Positions 22,182 through 32,833 of a stretch of 64,000 nucleotides of DNA are shown here, one piece after another (positions within the stretch are counted from its first letter, which is position 1; every line of letters starts with the position of its first letter). The DNA comes from Sarocladium kiliense (taxonomy: Eukaryota; Ascomycota; Sordariomycetes; Hypocreales; Sarocladiaceae), in assembly GCA_030734395.1 (NCBI GenBank), contig JAUZTG010000015.1, positions 1-64,000 on the forward strand, read 5' to 3'. The notes beneath the pieces are model-generated. The model was not told where the DNA came from. It saw only the letters and a program-made list of their open reading frames with translations, and searched no databases. A program made the position numbers and the translations under genes.

Positions 22182-25025
22182 ATGCCAGGTGACGATAAGC
22201 CGTTGCCCGCCCCACCAATGTTCCGACAGCCATCACCTTTTGAGCTGGATGGAGCAGGTCCGAGCAACTACGATGCAGAAAGAGATGCACCACCACAGTA
22301 TTCCGAGCAGGCTGCCGCCGTCGAGCACATCCTGAATGACGCAACTGCGGCGACTGGTATGAGGCTCTAAAGGCCCCATGCGTAAAAATTCGCTAACCAC
22401 ATGTTTACAGCTGACGGCCGTATCGATATCGACCTCAACTCTAAGCTTTGCAGGACTCTCTCAATTCTCGTTCCTCGGAGAGAGTCAATCCAGCCGAAGA
22501 CTCATCGCCCCGTTAGCGAGCTTCCTCCTGCCTACACCGAGCAGATCAACTGGGGAATTCGATTGAATATCGTGATCCAGGTTGTCGGCAGCAGAGGCGA
22601 TGTGCAGCCATTCGTCGCCCTCGGCAACGAACTTCAGCGTCATGGCCACAGAGTCCGCCTCGCCACCCACGACACCTTCGCCGACTTTGTACGAAAGTCT
22701 GGCTTGGAGTTTTTCCCTATTGGTGGAGATCCGGCAGAGCTTATGGCCTATATGGTCAAGAATCCCGGATTGATACCTTCTATGAAGAGCCTACGGGCTG
22801 GAGACATTCAGAAGAAGCGCACCATGGTTGCTGAAATGCTAGAGGGCTGTTGGAAATCCTGCATCAAGCCGGACCTACTGAGCCAGCAGCCTTTTGTGGC
22901 TGACGCTATCATTGCAAACCCCCCAAGTTTCGCCCATGTGCATTGTGCCCAAGCTCTTGGCATTCCCCTGCACCTCATGTTCACTATGCCCTGGAGCACC
23001 ACAAAAGAGTTCTGCCACCCCCTGGCCAACATAAAAGTCAATAATCGCAGCATATCACCTGCTGTTGCCAACCAGATCTCGTACATGGCGGTTGAGTGGA
23101 TGACCTGGCAGGGGTAAGCAGCTTGCCTTCGTTAATAGTGCATGCGAGACTAACTTAGAAACAGGCTCGGTGATATCGTCAATGCCTGGAGGCACAGTCT
23201 AGACTTGGAGGACGTGCCGTTTTCTGAGGGTGCAGGACTTCTCGACACTCTGCAGATTCCGTTCACATATTGTTGGTCTCCAGCGCTGATTCCCAAACCG
23301 CTCGACTGGCCAGACTACATCGGTGTGTACTCTGGAGATATCAATCTTGCTACAAAGCTAACTATGGGCATAGATGTGTGTGGCTTCTTCTTCCGAGATG
23401 CTCCAAAATACACTCCTGAGCCGGATCTCGATCAGTTCCTGCGTGATGGCCCAGCACCTATCTATATTGGCTTTGGAAGCATCGTTATCGACGACCCCGA
23501 TAAATTAACAGCAATATTAGTGGATGCGATTAAGTATACTGGTGTACGCGCCATTATCTCGAGGGGTTGGAGCAAGCTCGGTGCCAATCAGCCTGACAAC
23601 AGCAACATCCTCTATCTCGGTGACTGTCCGCACGAGTGGCTGTTCCAACACGTCACAGCCGTCGTGCACCATGGTGGAGCTGGTACAACGGCGTGCGGTT
23701 TGCTCAACGGGAAACCAACAGCCATCGTGCCATTTTTTGGCGAGTACGTATCTCTTAAGCCAGCTTGGAAAGGGGTCTAACTTACTAACGTTGACTAGTC
23801 AACCCTTTTGGGGCACCATGGTTAACGCTGCCGGCGCAGGCCCTGCGCCCATCCCACAGAGACAGCTCAACGCCCAGAACCTTGCCGACGCCATCAGGGA
23901 TTGCTTGACACCCCGTGCCCAGGCGGCTGCCCAGATCATGGCTGACAAAATGCGTCAGGAGAATGGCGTGAGACAGGCCGTGAACTCCTTCCATGCGAAC
24001 CTTCCTTTGGATGACATGCGATGCGACATTCTGCCCGAGTTCTCTGCTGCTTGGTTATATAAGAAGGAATCACTGCGTGTGAAGCTCTCCAAGGCTGCTG
24101 CGGAGATCTTGACAGATAGGAAGAGAATGAAATGGTCGGATCTCAGACGGTACGACAGGATCGAACTTTGGCTGACTGGGCCGTGCAGCTGACCTGAGCT
24201 AGATATGAACCTCGTCCCATCGACATTCAGCTCCGACGATGGGATCCAATCACAGCTACTACTTCATCGGCCATCAAGATGTATACAGACATAGCGACCT
24301 CGGCGGCAGACATCGTGATCAAGCCAGTACAAGCGTTCACGTCAGACCGACCCCACAACAAGGGCCCACAGTCAAGCAGAGAGTCGAGTCCGCACCCTTC
24401 AGAAGATGTATATGGCAGACCAGCTGGCTTGGACTTGCCCACAAGTAGTAGCGAGTACAAAAAGACTGAAATGAGTCGTGCTGGAGCCGCGCTCGCTGGG
24501 TCGGCCAGTGGTGTTGGTGGCTTACTCAAATCCTTCACGAAGGGCATCTATCTCGATATACCGCATGCTCTCGAGGAAGGCATGCGTGTTGCACCCCGCC
24601 TATACGGCGGTGAGGTCTACGATCCAGGTGCCGTAACGGACTGGAAGTCGGGAGGCATCGCGGCAGGCAAGAACTTCGGCCACGGTATAGTGGAAGGCAT
24701 CGGCGGCCTCGTCATGTCGCCTGTTCGAGGTGCGAAGAAAGAGGGCGCCGTTGGTGCCGCCAAGGGTGTGGGCATTGGCATGTTGAACCTAACAACCAAG
24801 GTGTCGTCGGGAGCTCTAGGTCTGCTCACCTTTACAAGTCAGGGCGCGTATAAGAGTGTGCGTGCCTCGATGAGGAGGGATACCCGAAGGATCATCAAGC
24901 AAGCGAGACAGATGGAGGGTGAAGCCATACTACGGGAGGGCAAGGAGGTAGCCGATGAGGGAGCGGTGATTCGGGCCTTTGAGCGATTGGCACTTCAGGC
25001 TTCAGCCAGGACGGCGCCTGAATGA
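22182..25025 (+). CDS. Sterol/triterpene-type UDP-glucosyltransferase with Gly-rich tail
   Basis: Five exons, 22182..22356, 22411..23113, 23165..23743, 23799..24149 and 24203..25025, give 876 aa. Introns of 54, 51, 55 and 53 nt are all in phase. The GT28-type N-domain carries VVGSRGDVQPFVALG near 116-130. The C-domain carries the sugar-nucleotide motif HHGGAGTTACGLL near 461, and the third intron is confirmed by FFGDQPFWG. The last intron is confirmed because it links the GT domain to YEPRPIDIQLRRWDPI. The fold is that of sterol 3-beta-glucosyltransferases (Atg26/Ugt51) without their N-terminal GRAM and PH domains. The final 250 residues are Gly-rich with repeated G-hydrophobic motifs resembling C-terminal segments of Vps13/Atg2-like lipid-transfer proteins. 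Substrate is inferred, and a sapogenin is an alternative. Confidence 0.88.
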
Positions 25026-26241
25026 TACCAGCATAGATTTCCATGACTCTAGAATATCCATACTTTCTTCGTGACTTGGTAGACAATTATGGCATACCTT
25101 GAGAAACAACAGGGTGGCAGTCGACTGTGTGCGAAGATATTTAGGGTACGCCTCAGAAGGTCTCATGTTCTCCAATGCCACCTTCAACCTGCTTAAATCA
25201 CTTGGCGAGGTGCAGGCATAACCCGGAGAGGCGTTGGTTCAACGAGCCGTGTTTGATGCTTGAAAATAACTACTGGGGCCAGTCACTGCGAACTGGTTCG
25301 CAGATGTAGACACTGCTCGTGAGAGAGGTAACAAGGTGGTCCTAACTGCAATCCCATTTCTCGCCACACGTGGATTATCAAGTCTCGCCATCATAGTCGT
25401 ATACAGTCCTGATCCGGTCGAGGCAACACCTGCTCGTATAGCCGCTTCAGACACTGACCTCAGCGAAGGCGGAGGGCGACAGGGGTATATGCTTGCCCTA
25501 CAATATGCAACTCGCAGTGCTGAGCGCAACGAGATATGGGATCCGAGCTGGGTCTCATCGTCGCCGAAATCTCTTTCACCCATGTCTTAGACCTGGGTCC
25601 GCGGCGCCCAAAATAGCTTGACGTAGCCCTACTGGGGCGACCTTCTCGGTTTGCTTGAAATGAAGCATCAAGCACTGACACGGACAAGGCCCGCTAACCT
25701 TGGTACAGCTGGAAACCAAGACGTCGCAGCATCCTGGGCAAAGTCTTCTCCGTGGCAGTGCTACAGTCTACGGAGAGACTAAGAAGGGATCGGTGCCTCC
25801 ACCCCTCGAGCCGCTCCATCGTTATGGTGCTAAGGACATTGTCTTGCTGCACCCCACAAAGTCGTGCAGAGACAGCTACCGGCGCTACTTGGGTGTCAAT
25901 CAGAACCCCTAACTGGGTATTGCGCTCGTGTTCTAAATACTATGGGCCAACCGTATTCTGTGTTGTCTGATTGGTTGCTCGTATTGTGTACGGTTTGGGA
26001 TCGCCGAGGTGCCACTCCCGAGTGCGCAGCATAGCAATACCAGCAGAAGTCTGCCAGGGTTCAAAGGAGATTACGTTGTCTTCATTCAGAAAGCCTGGAT
26101 AGGCAATGCCTCTCAATGAAGCATCATAGTATATAAGAGTGATGTTGGTGTTCAATTTGGGACGACCAGCTATCCATTCTCTACATTCATTCCTTACTTA
26201 CGCATCTTCATCCGTTTCTCCTTTATTTCACGGCAGTTAAG
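25026..26241. other. Intergenic before the tannase gene
   Basis: About 1.2 kb. Short open frames occur at 25336-25590 and 25700-25912 but have no recognisable family, no splice continuity and strong opposite-strand competitors. The tannase promoter is at the right end. Confidence 0.5.
26130..26137 (+). promoter_or_regulatory. TATA box of the tannase/feruloyl esterase gene
   Basis: TATATAAG lies 112 nt before ATG 26242. A pyrimidine-rich leader (many TC and TTC) follows it, as is usual at fungal transcription starts. Confidence 0.5.
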
Positions 26242-27861
26242 ATGTTGCCGTTTTTAGTGCTGGCTCTCGCCCCGGGCGTGCTAGGTGCATGTGTTGGATC
26301 TGAAGCCATCCAACCGTGTTCGGCCAGCAAGTTCACCTTTCCCGAAATTAATGGAACTACACTCATCGACATTACCGCCGTGCCAACTTACAACTACACC
26401 GCTGCCTCCTTACCTCCTGGAAGTATCGATGTGGACACCTACACGATTAACTTTTGCAACGTTTCAGTCACGTACACTCATCCAGGCACTGACGACGCCG
26501 TCAATGTACAAGTCTGGCTTCCCCCCTCGTCCTCATGGAACGGAAGACTTCAATCGCTGGGAGGCGGTGGCTACAGCGCCAGCTTCGGCTCTCTTTACAT
26601 GACCCAAGCCGTGGGCCATGGCTACATCGCCCTTGATACCGACGCCGGCCATCCTCGAGGCACCGAATTTGCCCAAAGTCCAAAATATTGGGCCTTGGAA
26701 AGCCCGGGCAATGTCAACACGCATCTTGTTGAGATCTGGGGATCAACTTCTCTGCACGAGATGGCTATCATCGGCAAGGCCATTTCCACGAGCTACTATG
26801 GCGCCAAACCCAACTACTCATATTTTACTGGTTGCTCTGGAGGTGGACGGCAGGCCATGATGATTGCTCAGAAATATGCCGAAGACTTTGACGGCATTCT
26901 GGCTGTGGCACCCGCTATCAATGTTGAGAATTTCATCCCAGCAGGTTATTGGGCGACACAAGTGATGCAGGACTTGGGAGTCTTCCCTAGCCCTTGCGAA
27001 ATCGACGCCTTTACGAAGGCTGCCGTCGATGCGTGCGACGCTTTGGACGGCGCCGAAGATGGAGTCATATCACTGCCGTCACTTTGCAACTTTGAACCGC
27101 ACAGTATTGTTGGACAGAACTTCTCCTGCAATGGAACCACCCACCAATTTACGGACGCTGCCGCTACCATTGTGCAGGCGGCATGGACAGGCCCTCGAAG
27201 TGCTGATGGCGAGACCGGCTGGTTCGGACTCAACAAAGATGCCTCGCTTACGGTGACCTATATCAAAACGGAGTGCACGTCGAACGATAACTGCACGGCA
27301 TCATCAGCCGACCTGCTAGCTGGATGGGTGCAATACTTTTTAGCTAAGGATCCGTACTGGGACGCGTCCGCTATGAGCAAGGAGGAGTTCATCGTCTACC
27401 TACAACAGTCAGAGAGAGACTACGAGGCTCTGACGGCTGCCAATGATCCAGATCTGTCTGCATTTCGCAAAGCCGGAGGAAAGCTAATCACATGGCATGG
27501 GCTTGCCGATGAGGCAATCCCGCCCAATGGGACAATTGCCTACATGGAGGAAGTTCTAAATCTGGACCCCGAATCTGACGAATACATACGGTTCTTCGAA
27601 GCTCCCGGCGTGGGCCATTGCTACGGAGGAGTCGGTGCGGCGCCGGATGATGCGTTTCAGCAGCTGGTTTCGTGGGTTGAGAACGGCACCGTGCCTACCA
27701 CCTTGGCCGCGACGGATTCTACAGGAAAGCAGCGGGCGCTGTGCCCGTTTCCGCTCCAGCAATTGTACATTGGCGGGAATTCGAGTGACTCGTACGAGTG
27801 CGTTGAGAGGGTAGAAAAAAGCATCCCCGCAAGCGAGTCGACCTTTTACTCTGAACTGTAA
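26242..27861 (+). CDS. Secreted tannase/feruloyl esterase family enzyme
   Basis: Single exon, 539 aa. Residues 1-16 are a signal peptide ending at ALA/GVLGA. The protein is an alpha/beta hydrolase of the tannase family (PF07519). The family CS-D-HC motif is complete: Cys198-Ser199 in TGCSGGGRQ, Asp423 in WHGLADEAIPP, and His459-Cys460 in GVGHCYGG, where Ser-Asp-His is the triad and the two cysteines are normally joined by a disulfide. A lid domain lies between about 225 and 400 with paired cysteines. Many Asn-X-Ser/Thr sites fit secretion. It should cleave ester-linked phenolics such as galloyl or feruloyl groups. The exact substrate cannot be told from the motif. It is the last gene before the AT-rich repeat island. 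Confidence 0.93.
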   Translation: MLPFLVLALAPGVLGACVGSEAIQPCSASKFTFPEINGTTLIDITAVPTYNYTAASLPPGSIDVDTYTINFCNVSVTYTHPGTDDAVNVQVWLPPSSSWNGRLQSLGGGGYSASFGSLYMTQAVGHGYIALDTDAGHPRGTEFAQSPKYWALESPGNVNTHLVEIWGSTSLHEMAIIGKAISTSYYGAKPNYSYFTGCSGGGRQAMMIAQKYAEDFDGILAVAPAINVENFIPAGYWATQVMQDLGVFPSPCEIDAFTKAAVDACDALDGAEDGVISLPSLCNFEPHSIVGQNFSCNGTTHQFTDAAATIVQAAWTGPRSADGETGWFGLNKDASLTVTYIKTECTSNDNCTASSADLLAGWVQYFLAKDPYWDASAMSKEEFIVYLQQSERDYEALTAANDPDLSAFRKAGGKLITWHGLADEAIPPNGTIAYMEEVLNLDPESDEYIRFFEAPGVGHCYGGVGAAPDDAFQQLVSWVENGTVPTTLAATDSTGKQRALCPFPLQQLYIGGNSSDSYECVERVEKSIPASESTFYSEL

Positions 27862-27959
27862 CTTTGTCGGAGCGACCCCGTCCATGACAGCGATCTTAGG
27901 AATATCTGCTCCTCTCTGGGAGTTTTTTTTTTTGTTATGTTGCGACAATAGAGTTGTTG

Positions 27960-29858
27960 GTCAAGAGGAGTAATCTTCGATCAGTATATAATAGTTCACT
28001 ATAATCTATTCCTATTATCTATATACTCTCCCAGTTTAACTTTAAGTATTTATACTATTGTAAAACCTCTAGCATTAATAAGGAAGACTATAACCTTTAC
28101 TAATAATATTAAAAGCCGGGCTGGCCTTATTATATCTACTATTACTTATCCCTTACCAGGTCTCTTGCAGATTATATTAAGATCAGCTACTAATCTAGGT
28201 ATTTAATTTATAATATAAAAGGCTACTCTTAAGCTATATCTAAGTATAAAGGCCCCTAAAATAAACTTAATAGATTAAGACCCCTTCTTATTAAGGCTAT
28301 ATAGAGCTCTACCTGATCTTCCCCTTTACTTTATATAGTAATAATATAAGTAATAAGTATTAGCTCTTTCTATTATATTTCAGCTTAAACCCAAGCCGAG
28401 CCGCTGTCCTAACCTTATTGCGCGTTAGGATTAAAGAATTAAAGGCAATAGTTGGATATTAATTACATAGTATCTAAACTATAAAGCAAATAAATTAGAT
28501 TTTATAGTATAGAGGTGGAGACAGCCTTTATATATAGCGCTTATTCTGCTAATACCCCACCTATATTAGAGTTTATTGTGATTTGAATATTAAATAAAGG
28601 AATAGCGAGGAAATAGAAACCCGCCTTGCATGCTTAATCAGGGTATTAAAATATAAAAAGAAATGGCAATTTTAGCTGATTAATATAAAGGAAAATCAGG
28701 CTATTTTATATTACTGAATTTTAATAAGCTTAGCATACTTTATACTCTAGAGTACTAGGTAATCTTGGTTTTTAATTAATATTACTTATCTTTGCATATT
28801 TTTGTCGTTTTGCTCCTTGTAACTAAGAAATCTAGTGTAATCAGGTGGAGATCTATATAATTTTTTTAGGAACTATTATATTAAGATAAGCTATTAAATA
28901 ATAAGCGCAAATCCTATTAAACTATTTACTTTAAAGTACTAGCTCTTTAATAGTTATTAAAGCTGGTATATTATACCATTAATCCTATATTAAAGTCTAT
29001 AGGAGTATAGGCAAACCCCCCAGTATAAAGAAACTGGTTGTAAAGCAGCTAATATATAAAAGAGGCGTTCTTATACCTAGATTATATTTATTACTATTAC
29101 TAGTAAATAAAGAGCTTCTTAGAGAGGGTCTTTAAATCTATTCTTATTAATAGTAGCAGACCTATAAGATTATTATTAGTATTAGTATACTCCATTATAT
29201 ATCTACTACTAAGCATTATAGCCCTTAGCAAACTAAGTATAAAAAAGGGGTTAATTGGTTTAGCCTTAAAGCTCTTTAATATATCCTTAAGTGCCTGCAG
29301 GGGCTTCATAGTTGTCTTAGTCTAGTTTACATCTAGGGAGGCCTTCTTTGCTAGCTTTAGAACGCCTTTTTATATAATAATAGCCTTATAAACGCATAAT
29401 AGTTAGTTCTTAGTCTTCTTAGCGTTCTTTAGGGCACCTGTAATAGCCTTCCTAATTCCTGCGATACTGGTGGTGCTGATGCGTTATTTACCGTCCCTAT
29501 AAAACTACACCAGTTTTTAGTTATAGTTAATAAATAAAGGGAAGCTAAACATATATTTAAGAAATAGCCCTATTATAAAAAAGGCATACTTAATTTCGCC
29601 AAATGCGGCCTTTTCTTTAAAAATATCTTTAATATTTATTCATTTATTTATTTATTGTTATACTCCGCTGACCCCCTATAGGGTGGGCGGTGCCTCTATC
29701 TGTAGTAGCTCGGGGGAAAACCTTATAAAATAGGATGAAAACCCCGTGCGCGGTATATGTGTAGCCGCTGCGGCATCGCAGCGTCCCCTAGAGATTCAGT
29801 ATTATAAAAACTAGCGTGATAGCTAGACTTATCCCATATATAAGATAAAAGGGAGGAG
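27960..29858. repeat. AT-rich, RIP-like repeat island, left part
   Basis: About 1.9 kb very rich in A, T and TpA with dense stops in all frames, in sharp contrast to the adjacent tannase gene. Short GC-richer remnants survive, for instance around 29680-29800. This is the texture of an old transposable element decayed by C-to-T mutation. No element type can be named from what remains. Confidence 0.75.
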
Positions 29859-29860
29859 TA

Positions 29861-31722
29861 ACGTACTTTATCACCGAGTGGGCCACATCACCGAGTGGGC
29901 CACCCCAACACAGAACCCTACTCCTTCCACTTTACATTATAATGTTAACGCAACGCGTCATGGAAACACCTTGCAAAGATAGGGATATAAACCTTGCCCT
30001 ACAAGCTATGGGAAAGGACCCTTCTTTGACTATTCGACGCGCAGCGCAGTAATACAATGTGAGCTGAGTAACCTTGGGCCGTCGTAGGAATGATATAACT
30101 GCCCGACGCGATAGCCCGCCTAATTCTGCGAAACTCACCGAGCTAGAGGAGATAGTTATAGTTGAGAGAATAATCGATCTGGATTCTCGATCTTGCTCCT
30201 CTTGAATTAATGGTGTGGGTGAAATGGCGAATCTTCTTCTCGAAGCGCGTGGCGCGTCACCTGTTAGAACCCTTTGGCCATATCGGTTCATTACGCGGCA
30301 CCAAGAGCTCAAAACACGCCAATTGCGGAGGTATGACTATAAGAGAGCTCTATGCGAAGATCTAGCCGTGATAAACGCGTGGTTTCTGTTTGTGGAGAGT
30401 ATAATCGTGAAATATGGGATCTAGGATGAAGATATTTATAACTTTGACGAGACTGGTTTCTAGATGGGTATTATCTTAGCCGGCATGGTTGTGATGAGCT
30501 CGGAAAGGGTCTCTAATGCGAAAATGATATAGCCTGGTAATCGGGAATAGGTAATAGCAATTCAAGGCGTCGGAGCCACGGGGTTCTGTGTTCCGCTGTT
30601 TATCGTTGTTTCCGGCTAATATCACCTCTTAACCTGGTATGAAGATAGCCCTCTGCTACCCGACTGGGTTATCGTAACCTCTCCAAATGGCTGGACGACA
30701 AATGCAATTAGTCTAGAATGGATTCGGCATTTCAAAAAGCATACCTTATCGCGCACGATTAGTAAATATCGACTCCTTGTTCTAGATAGCTATGAAAGTC
30801 ACTAATCTATTGAGTTCGACACGTATTACAAGGAGAAGGATATCCTTCCCCTATATATGCCTCCTCACTCATCGCATTTACTGCAGCCTCTTGATATTAG
30901 CTGTTTTGGACCGCTGAAGAAAGCCTATGGTCGGGAAATTAAGAAGAGGATGCGCGCAGGGACCACTCACATCTCGAAGGAAGATTTCTTTCCAGCGTTT
31001 TTCCGCGCCTTTCAGAGAGCAATCACTGTCAAAAACATCCAAGGAGGCTTCAAGGGCTCGGGAATTCTACCTCATAACCTAGAGTCTGTTCTTTTAAAGC
31101 TTAATGTGAAGTTTAAGACGCCAACACCCCCAGGTACCTCATCTAGAATACCTGACCTCTGGACCTCAAGAACGCCCATAAACACCAACGAAGCTACTTT
31201 ACAGAGTATACTGCTCACAGACCGAGTCTCTCATCACCAAGGAAGCTCGCCGACATCAATTATTAAAGGTATCAATCACCTGACGAAAGGTACGCAGATA
31301 TTTATACATCAGATAGCCCTATTAGAGGCCGAGAACAAAACACTTCGAGAGACAAATAATATCCTAAGCCGACGTCGAAGGGTCAAAAAGCAACGCCTTA
31401 GGCTAAATGGAGTTATATTAATTGCTGAAGGACATGACCAGATAGCGCAGAAGGAGGCTGATGTGCAGATAAAGCAGGAGACGCAGCAGAGGCGTAGTCA
31501 TAAAGCTCGAGCGGAAGTAAGGTCTAGGCGCTATAGAACATGCAGAGACACTAGACATAACGTAAGAACCTGCCAAGCAGTGATCTCATCCACTATTAAG
31601 AATAGTAGCGATTAATTCCTATGAAATTTTTACTTTGTTGTTGAGTTATATGCTCGAAGTGATGGAGTACTGTGACAGGGTGGCCCACTCGGTGATGTGG
31701 CCCACTCGGTGATAAAGTACGT
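29861..31722 (+). mobile_element. Fot1/pogo-like DNA transposon, copy A
   Basis: 1862 bp bounded by perfect 45-bp inverted repeats (29861-29905 and 31678-31722) and by TA duplications at 29859-29860 and 31723-31724. Each inverted repeat starts ACGTACTTT and contains two tandem copies of the 17-mer ATCACCGAGTGGGCCAC, which probably serve as transposase binding sites. Size, TA target and the encoded pogo-type transposase place it in the Fot1 group of Tc1/mariner elements. Confidence 0.92.
29960..31615 (+). pseudogene. Fot1-like transposase, RIP-inactivated
   Basis: One continuous frame of 552 codons with no insertions or deletions but about a dozen stops. Several sit where relatives have Gln or Trp (for example PGNRE*V and ESH*S), as expected from CAA/CAG to TAA/TAG and TGG to TAG changes. 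Domains in order are a psq/CENP-B type helix-turn-helix (TIRRAAQ*YNVS), a second HTH (LRRYDYKRA) and a DDE_1 catalytic region with Asp in NFDETGF, Asp in LVLDSYESH and Asp in LQPLDISCF. The catalytic triad codons are therefore intact while the frame is broken. The C-terminal 252 codons remain open (30857-31615) and end in a basic coiled-coil segment. Confidence 0.9.
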
Positions 31723-31898
31723 TATGCTACTTTTATGTAGTGGCCATAATATAATATAGCCTTATAAAACTTTACAATATATCTGAAGGCGTAGCATTAA
31801 TAGTATTATTTTAGTTTAATAGCCTTCTTATATAGTTTATAGTTATATATTTTATAGGCTAAAATAAGCCTTTATTTATAGAGCTTATTCGCGTCTTC

Positions 31899-32105
31899 TG
31901 TAATGGGCTATCCCTAGTGTCACGGACAATTAGATGCCAATAAGAGTTATGTATATTCTTAAGGAGTAGGAAGCTATTCATAGAGAGAGATGTGAGGGAA
32001 AGGGGTTACGCCATGTCTCCTCAGCCACACTGTGGCTAGGTCTCGTCACAAGCCCGTCCTCCTATCTCTTTGATGCCAGGCTGGGCTCAAGCCCAGACCA
32101 TAACA
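31899..32105 (+). mobile_element. Solo LTR, 207 bp, copy 1
   Basis: Begins TGTAATGGGC and ends CCATAACA, so it has TG...CA termini. It is nearly identical to the copies at 49687 and 55598. Flanking 5-mers (TCTTC and TAGTT) do not match, so no target duplication is visible here. It contains two short palindromes, AGCCACACTGTGGCT and TGGGCTCAAGCCCA. The surrounding DNA is AT-rich and RIP-like while the LTR is not. Confidence 0.85.
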
Positions 32106-32314
32106 TAGTTTATGGTTATTATAATCTGCTTAACCAACTTATTACAGACTTTTTTTATAATATCTCTTATCCTGACTATAAGCTTATATTTTATCTACGT
32201 TTAGAGCGGTTTTATATTATTAGCGCTACTAGTTTAAGTATTTCTTATAATAATAATAGATAGCGCCGAGGCTAAAGGCATCTAGGCTATCTTAGCTTAT
32301 AATGCGCAGGCGCG

Positions 32315-32813
32315 TTATATTCCCGCTCCGATGCTATTTATAACTGCCTTAGTGATTCTTATTATAATTCTCTCTTCTAGGAAGCTGGTATTTTCGCTCT
32401 TCTCGCTTGTAGTACGTTTAGAGTAGGCGTATTCCTCTCATATATTAGCTAGCTTAAGTATAAGGTCTTATATTTTATTGAGAGTATTATATAAGATAAG
32501 TCTAGTAATTTAATTATAAATCTCTTATTCTTTTAGGTCTATTAGCGTTTTGCCCGCGGCTACCTCGGGTTTATTACTGCTTTATTATGTGAATTAGGAG
32601 GCGCTTATATTAGGGTAGTGAAGGCTTTACTTTAGCTCTTTTCTTTCTTTATTAATAACCATCGGCTCGCCCGCCTTAGCCAACGTGCGTGTACAATACG
32701 TTATCTCATCGGGGGAGAAGAGGACGAGCTGATTCGAATGCTGGTATTAGAATTAATTTTAAGGGATGTTCGGGACGGCTACAGGCAGTTGGCCTGTTCA
32801 GCTTGCGAAGATG
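32315..32813. repeat. 0.5-kb direct repeat, less mutated copy
   Basis: Aligns with 34695-35195 in the same orientation. Shared blocks include CTAGCTTAAGTATAAG, GGAGAAGAGGA and GTTGGCCTGTTCAGCTTGCG. This copy keeps more C and G. Differences are almost all C here versus T there, or G here versus A there, as RIP would give. Both copies end within GCTTGCGAAGATG. The parent element is not identified. Confidence 0.8.
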
Positions 32814-32833
32814 TTGTATGAAATATATAAGTA

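Noticed and set aside
25239..25912. Possible small genes upstream of the tannase
   Set aside because: No recognisable domain, no splice continuity, and both strands are equally open.
19929..27861. Secondary metabolite backbone cluster
   Set aside because: No PKS, NRPS, terpene synthase or P450 gene. The regulators, RTA1 protein, glucosyltransferase and esterase fit glycoside or phenolic metabolism better.
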